Positions 1 through 11,673 of a DNA stretch of 64,000 nucleotides are shown piece by piece (position 1 is the stretch's first letter; each line of letters opens with the position of its first letter). The stretch covers positions 44,752 through 108,751 of the forward strand of contig NW_001798998.1 in assembly GCF_000165425.1 (NCBI RefSeq), in the 5' to 3' direction. This DNA comes from Paramecium tetraurelia. Lineage: Eukaryota > Ciliophora > Oligohymenophorea > Peniculida > Parameciidae. Under the pieces are notes generated by a model. That model searched no databases, was not told where the DNA came from, and saw nothing but the letters and a program-made list of their open reading frames with translations. A program made the translations under genes and the position numbers.

Positions 1-2749
1 TGTGATTATTATTATGATTATTATTATTCCTATTGAAGTTTAGAGGCATCAAATATTTAATTCTTATAACTGATATCGCCATAGCCAATTCCTTTAGGCT
101 TTCCCTTTTGAATTTCCTATTATTTTGGATTGGCTGTCTTCTTCGGTTCAAGTTTGAATTAGAATTGGGATTGGACATTTCGATTCAATAGATTTAAGTA
201 AGAGTCAATTCTATTCACAATCCTAATCTAGACTTTGGTTGTAAACAATGCTTTCTCTTTCAAATTCGGATTTTAATCCAATATGAGTGCCAATGATTAA
301 TACATCAATTCAATCACTTTATTGTATGCATCTCTGCCCTCCTTCTTATCATTCAGAAATGCCACTGCTAATAAAAATTACAAGAACCCATCAGTTTGAA
401 TGATAGAGTAATAAAATCCATCAATTTCAGACAGGAAATGCAATTCAATAAACAATTGCTTATAGACCTAATCTGCTTTAACTACATACAAATGCTTATT
501 GATTTATTCCAAAATCTTCTCAATTCCGCCAATGTATGTTTAAAAGTAACTCAAGAGAGGCTTTTATGATTAGGTCTTCAAATGAAGCTATAAGATGGGC
601 TTATTAACTATAATGTCATTGATTTCATTCTCCTTTAATGCTTCTATATTGATCTTTTCTTTCAACTATGTTGATAATTCTTGGACACTCAGATTGTGTG
701 GAATGAAGTGAATTGTTTAGAACCTGAATTATGAGAGATAGTAGTTTAATTATTGGGTGTAACTTTTATGGTCTAGTAAGTCTTAGATGCCAGTTTGTGC
801 TATCTAATCTTTGGATTCATCAAAAGTCCAGATTTCAATTTATATCAAGTAACAATCCTATTCCATCATGGAAGCTGTGATTTGATCAATCAACAGAATT
901 CTTTATTAGATTTTCTCGAAGGGAAATCCAAATTTACACGATTGGAAATCTACAAAATTGATGCAAGCAATAGGCTGATTGTGATGACCTATTTATAGCA
1001 TACTCTATTGAATATCCAATATCACGTGAGGCTTTTTATCTAGGGAATTCACATACCAGAAATGGTCATCTTAAACCATCAATGCATAAAAGGATTGACT
1101 ATTAGATTTAGCCTAAATGTAATTGTGTTGTCTCTTATCTTAAATGATATTGTTAATAAAACAGACCAATCTCACATTTTCATTGCCTGCCATCAAATCA
1201 AAAATAAATAATACATTATTCCTGTTATCCAATTTATCAAATAAAATCTATGAGTCTAAATGAGGATTGTATGGGTTGAATTGATGCAGATTCACCCATG
1301 ATCCCTTGTTCATTTAAGGATTGATATTCTATTCTAATGACTATTAGTATATCTATTACAATTCTCCTAATTCCTATTACATCTAGGGAATATTTGTTTT
1401 TAATTGATCTATAACAAGCTAATTAATCTTTTCGCATTATTTCTTGGTCAGTAATTCGGTCGTCAGTGATTAAGAAATTGAAATCGACTTCTTTTGTGAA
1501 AGCAGGAACTTTTCAACTTGTTGCTTGCTCTCCTAAACACTTAGTCTTGGATGAAAACAAACAGGGATCAATCTAACTTATTCGCTATTAAGAATTGGGA
1601 GGATAACTCTGTAGATGAAATCGAATTTCTACTTCTCTAATAGCAATGTGAAATCATCCTATAGAATTTCAATTAGAATCTTATCGACTTAATCTATACT
1701 CACAATCCTGACTATTAAATTTACCATAGCATCAATAATTAGAGGTTCTTTGGACCATTGGGGTTGATTCAGAGATCCGAATATGGGCTATGAGAACCTA
1801 ATGGAATTGTAGAGAGTTCTGTGGAAATGGTTATTGAAGAAGGTGTGGAGTATGGTTTAATTGGTGGTGAAGGCAAGAAAGAAATGTAATAGATTTATCA
1901 ATTAATGATTCAAATACTACGATTGTTTCTAATCTAGTAAACTAATACAATAAGAGGATGGAGTACCTTTCAAATATGGATGCCAGAATCGTGATGATTT
2001 CTTTGTAGATGGAAATATTTTGTGTCTGTTAAGAGAAATATGATAATGCCAAAATGTCTAATTTGTTTGGTTTCTCAAATGAAGCATCAAACAACTCATC
2101 ATTTATTCTGTTTACAATTAATGTCTAAAATACTCTGGGTGATGTAGCACTTGTAAATGGTTGTGGGGGATTGATGGTGAACATCAGAAATCTCGGCAAA
2201 TATGCCTGAATCTATTAGAGTTAATCGTCGTCCTTCAAGATGAGTTTCAATATCAATAAAACTAACTGTTAGTCACTGTTAATTGCATAGCCTATCTTAT
2301 GTGTAGAGTATCCAACATGTTAAGCTAATTAGGATTAGAATTATGAATATGAGCCTATCTCCTAAATCTGGAAGAACAATTTCAGAATCCTGGATAATTG
2401 CATGACATAATCATTTGCGATTTCTAGTCTAGCATGAGAAAATACCTTAAGATGTAAAAGCCAATTAGAATAAGTTGGCACAATAATTGAACAATCTTGC
2501 CTACCTTTCAAAGAACATAGAGAAATCGGAAAGCAGGGAAACTTCTAATTAAGGGATATTGTTCTCTTGTAATAATAATACGAACGCAGGATCATCTCTC
2601 GTATTGGGATCTACTATCTAAACATATTATTGAGTTTAAGTGGCTTCACATAGTAAAGAGTGATTTACTTGATTCTACTCTTTGCAAAGCAGGTTCTATG
2701 TCCTCCTCTTATTCCATTTGCTCTTCTTTGCCACAATAATACTCTTCAT
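1..2749 (-). CDS. large uncharacterised protein, 3' end beyond window
   Basis: Not recognised. Read with TAA/TAG as Gln, three exons stay open from about 2749 to the left edge. They are joined by a 22-nt intron near 2430 (starts GTATTTTC) and a 25-nt intron near 1950 (GTACTCCA...TATTAG). An alternative start at 2774 gives an acidic Tyr-rich beginning but needs an extra splice. The protein is at least 850 residues, mostly helical in appearance, with no obvious transmembrane segment. Near the left edge comes a linker containing KGIGYGD followed by a poly-Gln run. A similar Gly-Tyr linker precedes the UBC domain in some large E2/BIRC6-like proteins, but that is only a weak resemblance and the relevant domain would lie outside the window. 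Confidence 0.6.
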
Positions 2750-2941
2750 AATCTTCGTATTCATCCTACGACATTATTTAATATCAATTATTATAAATAT
2801 AACAAATTGTTTCACTCAAATTGAGTTTAAGGAATGTTGATTCTGAAATTAGATGAGATACTACTGCTGTTCTGAATGAGAATGGAGATATCTTGATAAC
2901 TATATTAAATCTCATTATATTGATATATAAAATATTAATTT

Positions 2942-3518
2942 ATGATCGAAGTATCTCATAAGAGTTTGCAATTCCAATAAGGTCTATTTAACCAATTGAG
3001 GTTCAAGATTAGAAATGTAAGTGATGTGCCCATAACATTCAGAATCAGATGCAACAACAACACAAATTACAAATTAGACCATTACACGGGACTCATTCAA
3101 AGTAGATAAGATTTCGAGAATTGCATTCAAAATATCGTAGCTGCTGTAAGCTCACTTGATTTTACATTAGGATATCAAATTGTTTGGCGATTAATTGGAA
3201 ATTCAATATGCAGAGTTGGCAGATCCTTAGGAAGATTTGAAGGAATTTTGGAAATCTAGAAAAAGTTTGGATCACGTCATCATTGCCATCGAAGTCTTGG
3301 ATGTGTAGTAATAGTAGAAGGAGACTCTGTTGGCTGAATTATAGGCAAAGTCACAATCCTTACAAAAAGAATTATAAACTATCAAATAATAATATGCTTA
3401 GGCATAGAAATCTGCTGTTGATATCAATTACTTTAATTAGTTCTAAGAGGGATTTACTGTAGGCTAATTGATGCTTGTCATCGTAATAGGCCTGTTTTTC
3501 GGTGGTATTTTTAGATGA
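2942..3518 (+). CDS. VAP-like MSP-domain protein, tail-anchored
   Basis: About 180 residues. Residues 1-110 resemble a major sperm protein (MSP) domain of the VAP family: FNQLRFKIRNVSDVPITFRI, then a degenerate version of the lipid/FFAT-binding strand (NYKLDHYTGLI). A coiled-coil follows (KETLLAELQAKSQSLQKEL). The C-terminus is one hydrophobic segment (LMLVIVIGLFFGGIFR), as expected for a tail anchor. VAP proteins sit in the ER membrane and tether it to other organelles by binding FFAT peptides; that role is inferred from the family. One 25-nt intron (GTAAGC...TTAG) near 3147 joins ...NIVAA to DIKLFG. The start is the first ATG, and divergent transcription from the gene to the left leaves a spacer of about 190 bp. 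Confidence 0.8.
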
Positions 3519-3551
3519 ATTTATATTAAAATACATAAATATCATGATTCT

Positions 3552-3980
3552 TCATAAATCTTATTAAACCTTTTAACCATAGGAGAAAATATAACTTATA
3601 TTTTAGAAAATATATTGTATATTTTATCTGATGAGTTACGAAATGTCAGAATAGAAATTTCTATAGAACAATCTTCTCAGAACTATAAATCCAACCACCA
3701 TAAGAAAAAAGAAGAACGATCCATATACTATTGCAATGCTATAGTTATGCTATTTAGTTAATCTACTCAAAAAGAAGTCACTTTTTTGCAATGTTGATTT
3801 TTATCCGGAATAGATTTAACTTGTTTTTTGAAATTATTAACTAGTGTTGACTATAATTAATAGATATCAATGAGTACTGATGGGAGTGGCAACAGAATTG
3901 ATTTATTCTTCTGCTTGTGCCAACATATTTCTGGTTTCAATAAAATGATGTGTCAATTCTGTACTATTGCTTTTTTTCAT
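3552..3980 (-). CDS. Sec20/BNIP1-like SNARE, short form
   Basis: Two exons joined by a 27-nt intron (GTACTCATTG...TATAG) give about 134 residues. The first part (LTHHFIETRNMLAQAEEQINS) followed by heptads through LQKSDFFLSRLTKQHN looks like a Q-SNARE helix. A single long hydrophobic segment (IAIVYGSFFFFLMVVGFIVL) near residues 75-95 follows, then a basic tail. The pattern of a SNARE helix, a short spacer and a TM segment matches Sec20/BNIP1 best, with USE1 as an alternative. The protein is shorter than typical Sec20 because an N-terminal domain is missing; an unseen upstream exon is possible. Such SNAREs act in Golgi-to-ER retrograde fusion. It lies beside a VAP gene, whose product also acts at the ER. 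Confidence 0.55.
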
Positions 3981-4036
3981 TTGTATAATAATTATATAAA
4001 TTATTATATATTGGAAAACAAACATTATGTGATTAT

Positions 4037-5190
4037 TCAAAATAGCTAAGGCACTTATTTGTTGATTAATGTTTATAAGTTATAAGCATTTTATTGCCGA
4101 ATGGGTGACTTGCTGGGTTTGTTCACTCTAATCTTTGAACTTGGCTTGCTCATCTATTTAAATTCATTTTCAGATTGTCTTTGCTTCTCCAACTATTGTT
4201 CTTCTTAATATTATTATAAGGTCTGTTATTTTTTGATCAAAAACTTCTCTTACCTTTCTATCAAAGTGTCTGTGTTTTTGGAAGCCAATTCTAAGGATTT
4301 CTTGTTCAATTCAGGTTGGAATGGATACGATTCAATTGATTCTTCCTTAAAAGATTGGGTTCTAAAGTTATTGCAGAAATTCCGTTTCAGAAATTCATCA
4401 AACTAATTTTATGATAATACTTTGATTTCATGATCAGTTATTTCAGTCTAAGCTCTAGTTTACCTGTTTTCAAAGAGAGAGTATTATTCTCGTCGCTTTT
4501 TGACTCTTTCCTCAAATTCAGGAGGTAACTTGTTGATATTCAATTAATATACTTCAGGTTGTGGTTATTTGCGTTCTTGCTAATGACATTATATGTACCA
4601 TAATTATATAATCTGGAAAAGACTTCTTCATTTGGTTTAGTAGGTCTTTGATCATTTTGGACTTATTCATAAAACTTTTCAAATTGCTTTTCAAATAGGT
4701 ATTTCTATTCTCTTTGCTAGCCATATTTAATCAATCTATCTTCAACTGGGTCATCAAACTGCATCATTTTGGACTTTTCATTTATGCTTGGTTAGAAACT
4801 GGAGTCGTTTTGCTATCTGCTTCCTTTTTTCTCAAAGTACTATTGAGCATGATATTTCCAACCATCAATGGGTGATAGATAATTCTAAGGTAATTTTTAT
4901 ATTTAAGGTTATTATGACTTTTGTTACAGACTCATCTCATTTTAATACTGCTCCTAAAATCGTTTTTGATTAACTAGATTTTTCCATTTCATTGAGTAAT
5001 CATAAAAGTCCTTAGTTACCTACTAAGGAGGTTCATCTTCGATTTCATTTACTTGATCAATCAACATTTATAATTATTTTTAGTAATCAACGTCTTTTTA
5101 TTTCTACTATTTTTTTAGGGCATTTTAATAGAGCTTATCATGACATTGTAATTCTGGCCCATATTCAACATACATGAAATTTTTGAACAT
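4037..5190 (-). CDS. charged coiled-coil protein
   Basis: Not recognised by function. About 370 residues, rich in Gln, Lys and Glu, starting MFKNFMYVEYGPEL. The C-terminal half holds a FQPELNKKSLELA stretch that recurs in many ciliate coiled-coil proteins, followed by ERQEKFLIKKQQTLQQYQEEQQ and a basic Ser/Pro end. No transmembrane segment or signal peptide is visible. The reading frame changes between about 4570 and 4640. A 44-nt intron (GTCTTTTCC...CATTAG) would join KPNEE to QERKQPQPEVYQ, but it is longer than its neighbours, so an indel in the sequence is also possible. Confidence 0.65.
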
Positions 5191-5249
5191 TGAATTTGAA
5201 TTTTTAACTTATAATAATAATAATAAACATTTGTATTTAATATAAAGAA

Positions 5250-6770
5250 TCACCAACTTCTTTCATCTTCGTTTAATTATTCCATAGTAAAATATCTATC
5301 TGATATTTGTGATATCTCATTGAATTATGGTATGTATGCAAGAGTATCATATTTTTTCTAGGCCAAATCCTCCCAAGAAATGTCGTGAAACCAAGGATGA
5401 CTTTGCAATTCCTTAAAATCCATGAGAAATCCCAATCGATGTGTACTATCATGATTTATCAATTTTTAGATGATGTCCTTACATTATGATGAACAAACTA
5501 TATTTCTGGGGAAATGCACTTCACCTTTGAGAATGAGCTTCAAGGCTATGTCGAAATTGTTGTGATAGAATGGTGTTATGCCTACCAACAATTCATAAAT
5601 TAGAATGCCCAAACTATACCAATCTGACATTCTAGTTAGTTCCCCATTCTTGATGTATTCTGGGGATGAATATTCAATAGTGAAATTGATGGCTTAAGTT
5701 TTCTTGAATTCCTAGTACATTCTCAATTTGCCATATCCGAAGTCAGTTAAACATACATACCCTCTTTCGTCAATCAAAATATTCTCAGGTTTCAAATCTC
5801 CAAATATTATTCCCCTCTCATGTAGATCTGACAAAGCTATTGCTACTTATGCAACTATTTATTTTACTTATTATTCTTGGAAATTGTTGATCTCCTTCAA
5901 GTGTTAATAGAGGTCTCCTCCCTTCACCAATTTGAATATTAAATTTACATTACCATTGTAGAGCAAACACAGCTCCAATTCCTCTATGAATGGCAATTTC
6001 TCATAATTCTTGAGAAACAGCTCCAACAAGTCGATGTCGACTGAATTGATGGGAACACTTTTCAGCACTGAGAATTGTTATTATTTTTCGTATTTATTGT
6101 GCAATAAGTAGATCTTGCTCAAAGATCCTGAAGCTAAGACTACTGATTTCTAATACTCCTCTAATTTGACTCGCAATCTGAGTGGGTCATTGGCAAACAG
6201 CACCATCACTTCATTTGCAGTTCCCTTACTCTTATTCATAATATTGATATAATTTAATTGGAAATTCTCAGGGTGCAATGTGCTAATTTAACATTTCGGA
6301 TGCAAACTAGTTTACTTTGATTTATCAGGAGTTTGATGATGCATACAGTATGGCTGTAAGACCTCATCTTCTACAAAATATATTCTGATGCTATCTATAT
6401 TGTGCATTTTCAAGGCAATTGCTAAGTAAAATACTAATACATCTCTATTCTCTTATGATTTGTACAATAAATCAGATTCTGTAGGTACATGTATAATAAA
6501 CTCTGGACTCTTTTTTGATATTGTGACTCCAAATATTTTGTTAATTGCTATCTTTCTTTTAATTGATTTCTTGTCTATGTTATACACAAACTCATTAGAT
6601 ATTGCGATCATTCTCAACTATTCATTATTCCTCTTATTGATTTTCGTAATCATTCGAGATATGAGCATCATTTCTAAGGATGTGCATTATTTCTTAAAAT
6701 ACTTTTCTGCATCCAAATGATAAACGTCATTTGTATCCACTTTTATTTATTTCAAAATATTCATTTTCAT
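5250..6770 (-). CDS. AGC-type protein kinase with N-terminal TH1/PH-like domain
   Basis: A single open frame of 506 residues without introns. Residues 30-140 form a lipid-binding-like domain ([16 protein letters not shown]...[14 protein letters not shown]) reminiscent of the myosin-I TH1 fold, which precedes AGC kinase domains in ciliates. The kinase domain covers about residues 210-470. Its glycine loop is degraded ([11 protein letters not shown]). The catalytic loop reads [11 protein letters not shown], so the Arg of HRD is Gly while Asp, Lys and Asn remain. DFG is intact (LTDFGYGKL), and APE is replaced by SPE. The order [19 protein letters not shown] and a C-terminal tail fit the AGC family. 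Activity is uncertain. A second in-frame ATG lies two codons downstream. Confidence 0.85.
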
Positions 6771-7382
6771 ATGTTCCTAATGCATTTCAATATATTATTA
6801 AAACTAATTATTTTATACAAATAAATAACACTAATTCAAATACATCATAACAAATCATTAGATATATCAAGTGTTTAACTTTATATGTGATATTATCAAT
6901 TATCATTTGATTATCTGTTTAATATTCCGAAAACTCAATTATTATTATTGATCAGAATAATAAATCATAAATTTTAATAACAAATTGTATACATTCTCTA
7001 TTCCTAAATACTGCTATTAGATTAATTTCTCTACTTTAAGATTACTTAATGATTCTTTCCAAATTCCTACTATTAATTACTAAGTCTAAATGAATGAAAA
7101 GCAAAAATAGCAAATGAATTGAGATGATTAAGTGAATCTTTAAATTATGTCTTTGTATATTTATGAAATGGCATTTCTGATATATAAAGAAAAATCATTC
7201 AGACTTGTCTTAGAATTTGATTTTCTTGTAAACTAAACTTTGATAGATTTTGATATATTCTGAAAATCATAAATACATATAAGGATTGTTATTCGTCTGT
7301 TCTATTTTGTTGGGAGTCTAAAATATACAACTATTGTTTTATTATAATTTTAATGCTCAATATAAAATAAATAATAAAATAA
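6771..7382. other. AT-rich intergenic region, about 610 bp
   Basis: This lies between the divergent starts of the AGC kinase and the cystatin gene. It is very AT-rich, with stops in all frames even under the ciliate code. I see no gene or RNA-like structure; it probably carries both promoters. Confidence 0.6.
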
Positions 7383-7775
7383 ATGAATAAAACAATCATA
7401 GTATTAATTACAATTCTTCTTATTGCACAAGGAAAAAGACACATAATAGAAAATAAGATGCATAAGAAGCAGTCATTGGAGGGAGGCATCAGTTGGGAAT
7501 CCCCAGACAGCTTCCACAATGATGAAGATTATTAAAAAGCAATTGATAAGGCAAGACATGAATTCCATCAAGTGTGTCATTTATCAGTTGATGTCTCTTG
7601 GGTTAGAGTTGACAAGGTGGGTTTCTAGATTGTAGCAGGAGTGATGTGGTGGGTATGAGATCAGTTTGATTATGCACTTTAGTTAGAAGTAGAATTGAGC
7701 GATGATGAAGTGTATGAGATGAAAGTGTATTAAGAATTGGAGGGAACTTTTAAGTTAGTAGAGTGTTCCAAATGA
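7383..7775 (+). CDS. secreted cystatin-family protease inhibitor
   Basis: About 120 residues. The start MNKTIIVLITILLIAQG is a signal peptide. Cystatin marks are QIVAGVMWW, matching the QxVxG loop that enters the cysteine-protease active site, then VELSDDEVYEMKVYQELEGTFKLVECS, the C-terminal strands. A 30-nt intron at 7653-7682 (GTATGAGATC...CTTTAG) falls just after the inhibitory loop and removes an in-frame TGA. By family it would inhibit papain-like proteases in the secretory or phagosomal system; that is inference. A short antisense open frame (7331-7519) overlaps the signal peptide and is not real. Confidence 0.85.
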
Positions 7776-7838
7776 CATATTATCCACACTATTTTAATAT
7801 ATTATATAATAAAATAAATTAATCGTTAAAATAAAAAA

Positions 7839-8419
7839 ATGCAGAGATCCTGGTTAGAGTAACCCCAAAGAACTTTGGACATCAATTTTGATATTAGATC
7901 CATTCGAAATTAAGTCAAGGACAGATGCGTACCAGTTCTGTAATATTAAACAGACTCTGCACAGAAATCATTCTATTCTTATAGGTAATCGAATCGAATA
8001 TCTTAGAAAAGAGAGTTTGCCGACTGTGCCATCATTCGAAAACCTATAGGCAAAAATAAGGGATTTCTCATACACTAAACTCAATCAGGCTTCATCGTTT
8101 TAACAAAGGAATCAGATAAGTGATAAATCAATCACTTACTCACCACAAAAGGCGGTGGGTCTATAAAAGAAGTAATTTTGACTACTAGAATTCAAGGATC
8201 AATAGTTCTTTGGGGAGTAGGAACAACAGCAATTACCAAAGTTCTCGATCATAATAATCACAATCATATTAAAGCAGACCTATTGAATCAAGTTATAGGT
8301 CTCAATAGAGAAGAAATTTGAGTGACAATGTGCAGTTGAATGAGATTGTGTCTTTGAGAAATAAGATTGAGTCATCCTAGGCGAGTAGAAGTCTATTGGG
8401 AGCAAAGTAATTGATTTGA
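7839..8419 (+). CDS. Ser/Gln-rich uncharacterised protein
   Basis: Not recognised. About 175 residues in three exons: MQRSWLEQPQRTL to DRC, then TLHRNHSILIGNRIEYLRKESL to LQKK, then INSSLGSRNNSNYQSSRSQQ to LLGAKQLI. The two introns are 25 nt each, at about 7929 (GTACCAG...AACAG) and 8175 (GTAATTT...TCAAG); both have non-TAG acceptors. No membrane segment. The C-terminal third is a low-complexity Ser/Arg/Gln stretch ending in a short helix. Confidence 0.6.
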
Positions 8420-8531
8420 TTTTATATTAGTTATGTGAGCGAATTAGTCAAATTAGCTTAGGCCATAACCAATGCACTGAAATGATAGTTTAAATTATGA
8501 TATAACTAAATGCTTATATATATTAATTTTT

Positions 8532-9836
8532 ATGAAAAACAATTAATACAAAATTAGAGTAACACTAGATAGTACTCCTTCAACTTATTAAACTACTGAG
8601 ACTGCATCTTTGTGGGAGAACTTATAACGATCTAAAGATTCACCAAGAAAATCTAAGATTAGAATTGCAAGAGACCCTCTGGAAAATGAATGTCCTCTGC
8701 AATAACCGAATCCTTTTTTATTTAATGAATAGTTAAAGCATAGTTTTAGAGACTACTTGGAAGGTTAAAAGACAGCATTAAATTTAGTAAATGAATGTAA
8801 TCATATCATAAGTTCATCAACATCACATAAGATGGATTAATTAAAATTATTTTCAAATGTGCACAAATTTAGAAGTTAATTAAAATAAAGATCCTCTGTT
8901 AGATTATCTATGATCTAGAATTCATCATAGGCTGATGATCTACTTTAAAGGAAAATTAAGATCTAGGAAAGATTTAATAAGATTCAAACTTTGATTCAAT
9001 AAAGGATGTAATAAAAAAATAAAAAAGATTCACTTCTAGATGTTCAACTATTTCGACATTTATTTGAAACTTGTGAAAAGAATGTTAATAAAATTAAATC
9101 GAAGAATCTACTATCAGAAAAGGCTGATGGAATTAGAGAATATGATCAAATAAGGTACTCTAAGAATCCATAAGGCTCTTTGAGGATTCGTCTAAACACT
9201 GAAGAGAGTCAAAATTCATTTAATAACAATTTGAGAAGTAAGACTTTACCAGATCAACAAACAATTCACTTAACCAAAAAGAAGGAAAGGGAGAAAATGA
9301 ATGCGAAATTAACTGAATTTCTAGAACACAACCAAAATCAAGAAAAGAATCTACTGCTCAAGGCCAAAAGAAATCTAGTTAGAGATCTAAAGAATGGTAA
9401 TTAAAAATTTCATTAATTTGAACCTAATCGATATAATATCTCAGATCCCTTGAGTAAAGATGTGAAATTCTATGCTTACATGTTCATGAAACCTAAAAAT
9501 GAAGATATTCTATAGGAGAAGGACCAAAAATATAAGTTCTTGTGTAAGACTGCCCGAGTGCAAAAGAATACCTAGAAACATTACTTAACCAATTTCGATA
9601 AAATGCAATCTCATTCCAGAGAGGAGAGCTTGCAGGAAGATTCTTCATTCAACTCTATGCTTGAAATCAATATTGATAATCTTTATAAAAGAAGCACTGA
9701 TTTGTAAAATACGATTCTTAATACAAAATCTGAGAAATTTGTTAAAAGAATCAGACAATTCCAAAAAGTTCAATCCTTAACTACTTAAATAATTAAAGTG
9801 AATGAATAAAAACTATCTAATACTAAATTATTATGA
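8532..9836 (+). CDS. uncharacterised helical, Lys/Gln-rich protein
   Basis: An uninterrupted 434-residue frame, no introns, ending in TGA. Not recognised. Rich in Lys, Asn, Gln and Ser, with helical stretches such as TKKKEREKMNAKLTEF, and no membrane segment or signal peptide. Ciliate codon use is consistent throughout: many TAA and TAG codons, no TGA. It could be a cytoskeletal or basal-body protein, but nothing in it proves that. Confidence 0.7.
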
Positions 9837-9869
9837 CAACATTGTTACATAAAAACATTCCTATGCTTA

Positions 9870-10383
9870 TCAATAAAAATCAAAATCAAGGTTATCCTAG
9901 TTCTCCCAAGGACTGAAATCTATAGTGGGTTCACTCTTTTTAATCTTCATTCTCTATGATGCTCTTCTTCGCTTCATTTAATACAATTTTTAAAACTAGT
10001 TTTATTTTCCTTAATTAAGTGGCATTTCAATAATATTTTCTTTATTGCTTAATACTGTCCTCTGAGGAATCGGAGGCTTAATCGGATACTGAATTTGAGG
10101 TAGATGTTCATCTTCCATTTCAGTTTTAATCTCAAATGACTACCTTCTCAGTCTCTGTCTCTCCAATTTCATATGAATAATTTTCAATGCATTTTCGCTG
10201 GTCTTCCCCAATTCCAATCCTTTATAATAATTCTATTTGATTTCACAAATCTCGGTGATCTACCTCAATCTCTCTACTTTCATGGAAGTAGACCGCTGTT
10301 CTTTAGTAGATCTAAAGATGAAATTGTAACAATTTTATCGTTTATTTTATTGACAGTTGATCATTTTAATTTATGAATTCCAT
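9870..10383 (-). CDS. small basic uncharacterised protein
   Basis: About 160 residues in two exons around a 31-nt intron near 10280 (GTAGATCACC...AAATAG), joining ESREIE to NYYKGLELGKTSENALKIIHMKLERQRLR. The C-terminal half is Pro- and Lys-rich (YPIKPPIPQRTVLSNKENI, QMKRRRASQRMKIKK), ending in an acidic SPWENQDNLDFDFY. Not recognised. Its stop is only 34 bp from the stop of the convergent gene to the left. Confidence 0.65.
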
Positions 10384-10454
10384 AAAAATTATTCCAATCT
10401 CCACTAATTGAGAAGTACTCATGAACAATATATAATTGATAATATTAACAAATA

Positions 10455-11366
10455 TCAAATGTCATCCTCCTAGATGATGTGATCACCCTCTAATTTAGGA
10501 ATAGCTATTCTACTTTTTGGAACTAAACTCGATCCGAATTGAATCTTGCTCAACAATGTCCAACCACCCGATGCTGTTAGAATCAAGATAATCAAAGCAA
10601 AAAAAAATAAAAACACTTACTCCAAAGTATTCCCGTTATCCGTCTACTTATTAGGTTTTTCGATATTCTTGCAAAACGATATCGAAATATTGATATATTT
10701 TGAGCACATCGTTGATAGGAATTCATCATATGGAGTATTAGTTATATCAGAAGAATCCAAATGTACAGAAAAAGAAGTTTGATTATATTACAATTCTTTG
10801 TATTGATTCAATATTTTATTAGTTCTAATTTCTTAATTCACTTCCTCACCTTCCTCAAAACTATTCTCAACACAGGTGTCTATCCCTTCGGTTGATATAT
10901 TGTTATTAGAAAAATAGGTCTAAGCGCAGTTAACCATTGTTGATTTCTTACATTATTATCCAAAGTAAATTGTATAATTGAAATAATGATTAGGTAGTAC
11001 TTACAACACACATTATTGACGCAATAGCTCTTTTAATATGACTTAACCTGATGCATAATCAGAATACTCTATGTTTAAGTTAAATAATAATACGGCAATA
11101 TCTGCCTCCTCCCAAGCAATTTTTTTCGGGCTGTTTGAATTGATGACGCTTGTAACAACTATAGCAAGGCAAGAGATGTTGGACAATATTCACTTTCACT
11201 AGGATAAATGATTATCTATAATGTTACATCCATTCTGATGAAACTCATCGTAATGTTTTGAAAAACTGCTAAAGAAGTCCAGGTAGGAGTTGTCTGAGAA
11301 ATCTAAGCCTATTGTTAGATTGGCATCTTTTGACACTGCTATTGCTATTAATATAAAGTATAACAT
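10455..11366 (-). CDS. vacuolar-sorting-receptor-like type I membrane glycoprotein
   Basis: About 285 residues. The signal peptide is MLYFILIAIAVS. The lumenal region is Cys-rich with the order seen in the thioredoxin-like part of plant vacuolar sorting receptors: an LPCYSCYKRH cysteine cluster, NCLGGGRYC (compare the receptor NHGRYC motif), VILKELLRQQCV, then spaced Cys residues and CVENSFEEGEEVNQEI. Several N-glycosylation sequons follow, then one TM segment (VFLFFFALIILILTASGGW) and a cytosolic tail of about 35 residues. Two introns are inferred: 29 nt (GTAACATT...TCCTAG) and 25 nt (GTATTATT...CATAG). Members sort hydrolases from the Golgi to acidic vacuoles. The identification rests on cysteine layout and topology, not strong sequence identity. 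Confidence 0.6.
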
Positions 11367-11673
11367 TAAATTAAATTTTATAATCGGAGCTTATCGAATG
11401 TAACAGAGTGAATCAATTTATTTTCAGAACTCTCCTGCGATATAATAAATTTTAAATTCAAAAACTAAAACTTAATATGACTGGTTGATATTTGAATAAT
11501 AATCAATTTAACATTATGATTCCATATTATAAAATTATTTTATTAATTAATAAATACTCAATTAGTGTTGCAAAATGATCCATTGATTGGGTGTATTTTT
11601 TATGACTTTAACCATTTGAGTCTTAGATATGGTACTGAAGAATTAAAGTTAATGTTATTAAAATGATATAATA
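11367..11673. other. intergenic, about 310 bp
   Basis: AT-rich spacer between the start of the sorting-receptor-like gene and the stop of the ankyrin gene. I see no gene. Confidence 0.55.

Noticed and set aside
3631-3831. A 66-codon plus-strand frame starting MSYEMSEQKF.
   Set aside because: It lies opposite the Sec20-like SNARE, whose helix, intron and TM segment are more convincing; one gene explains the DNA.
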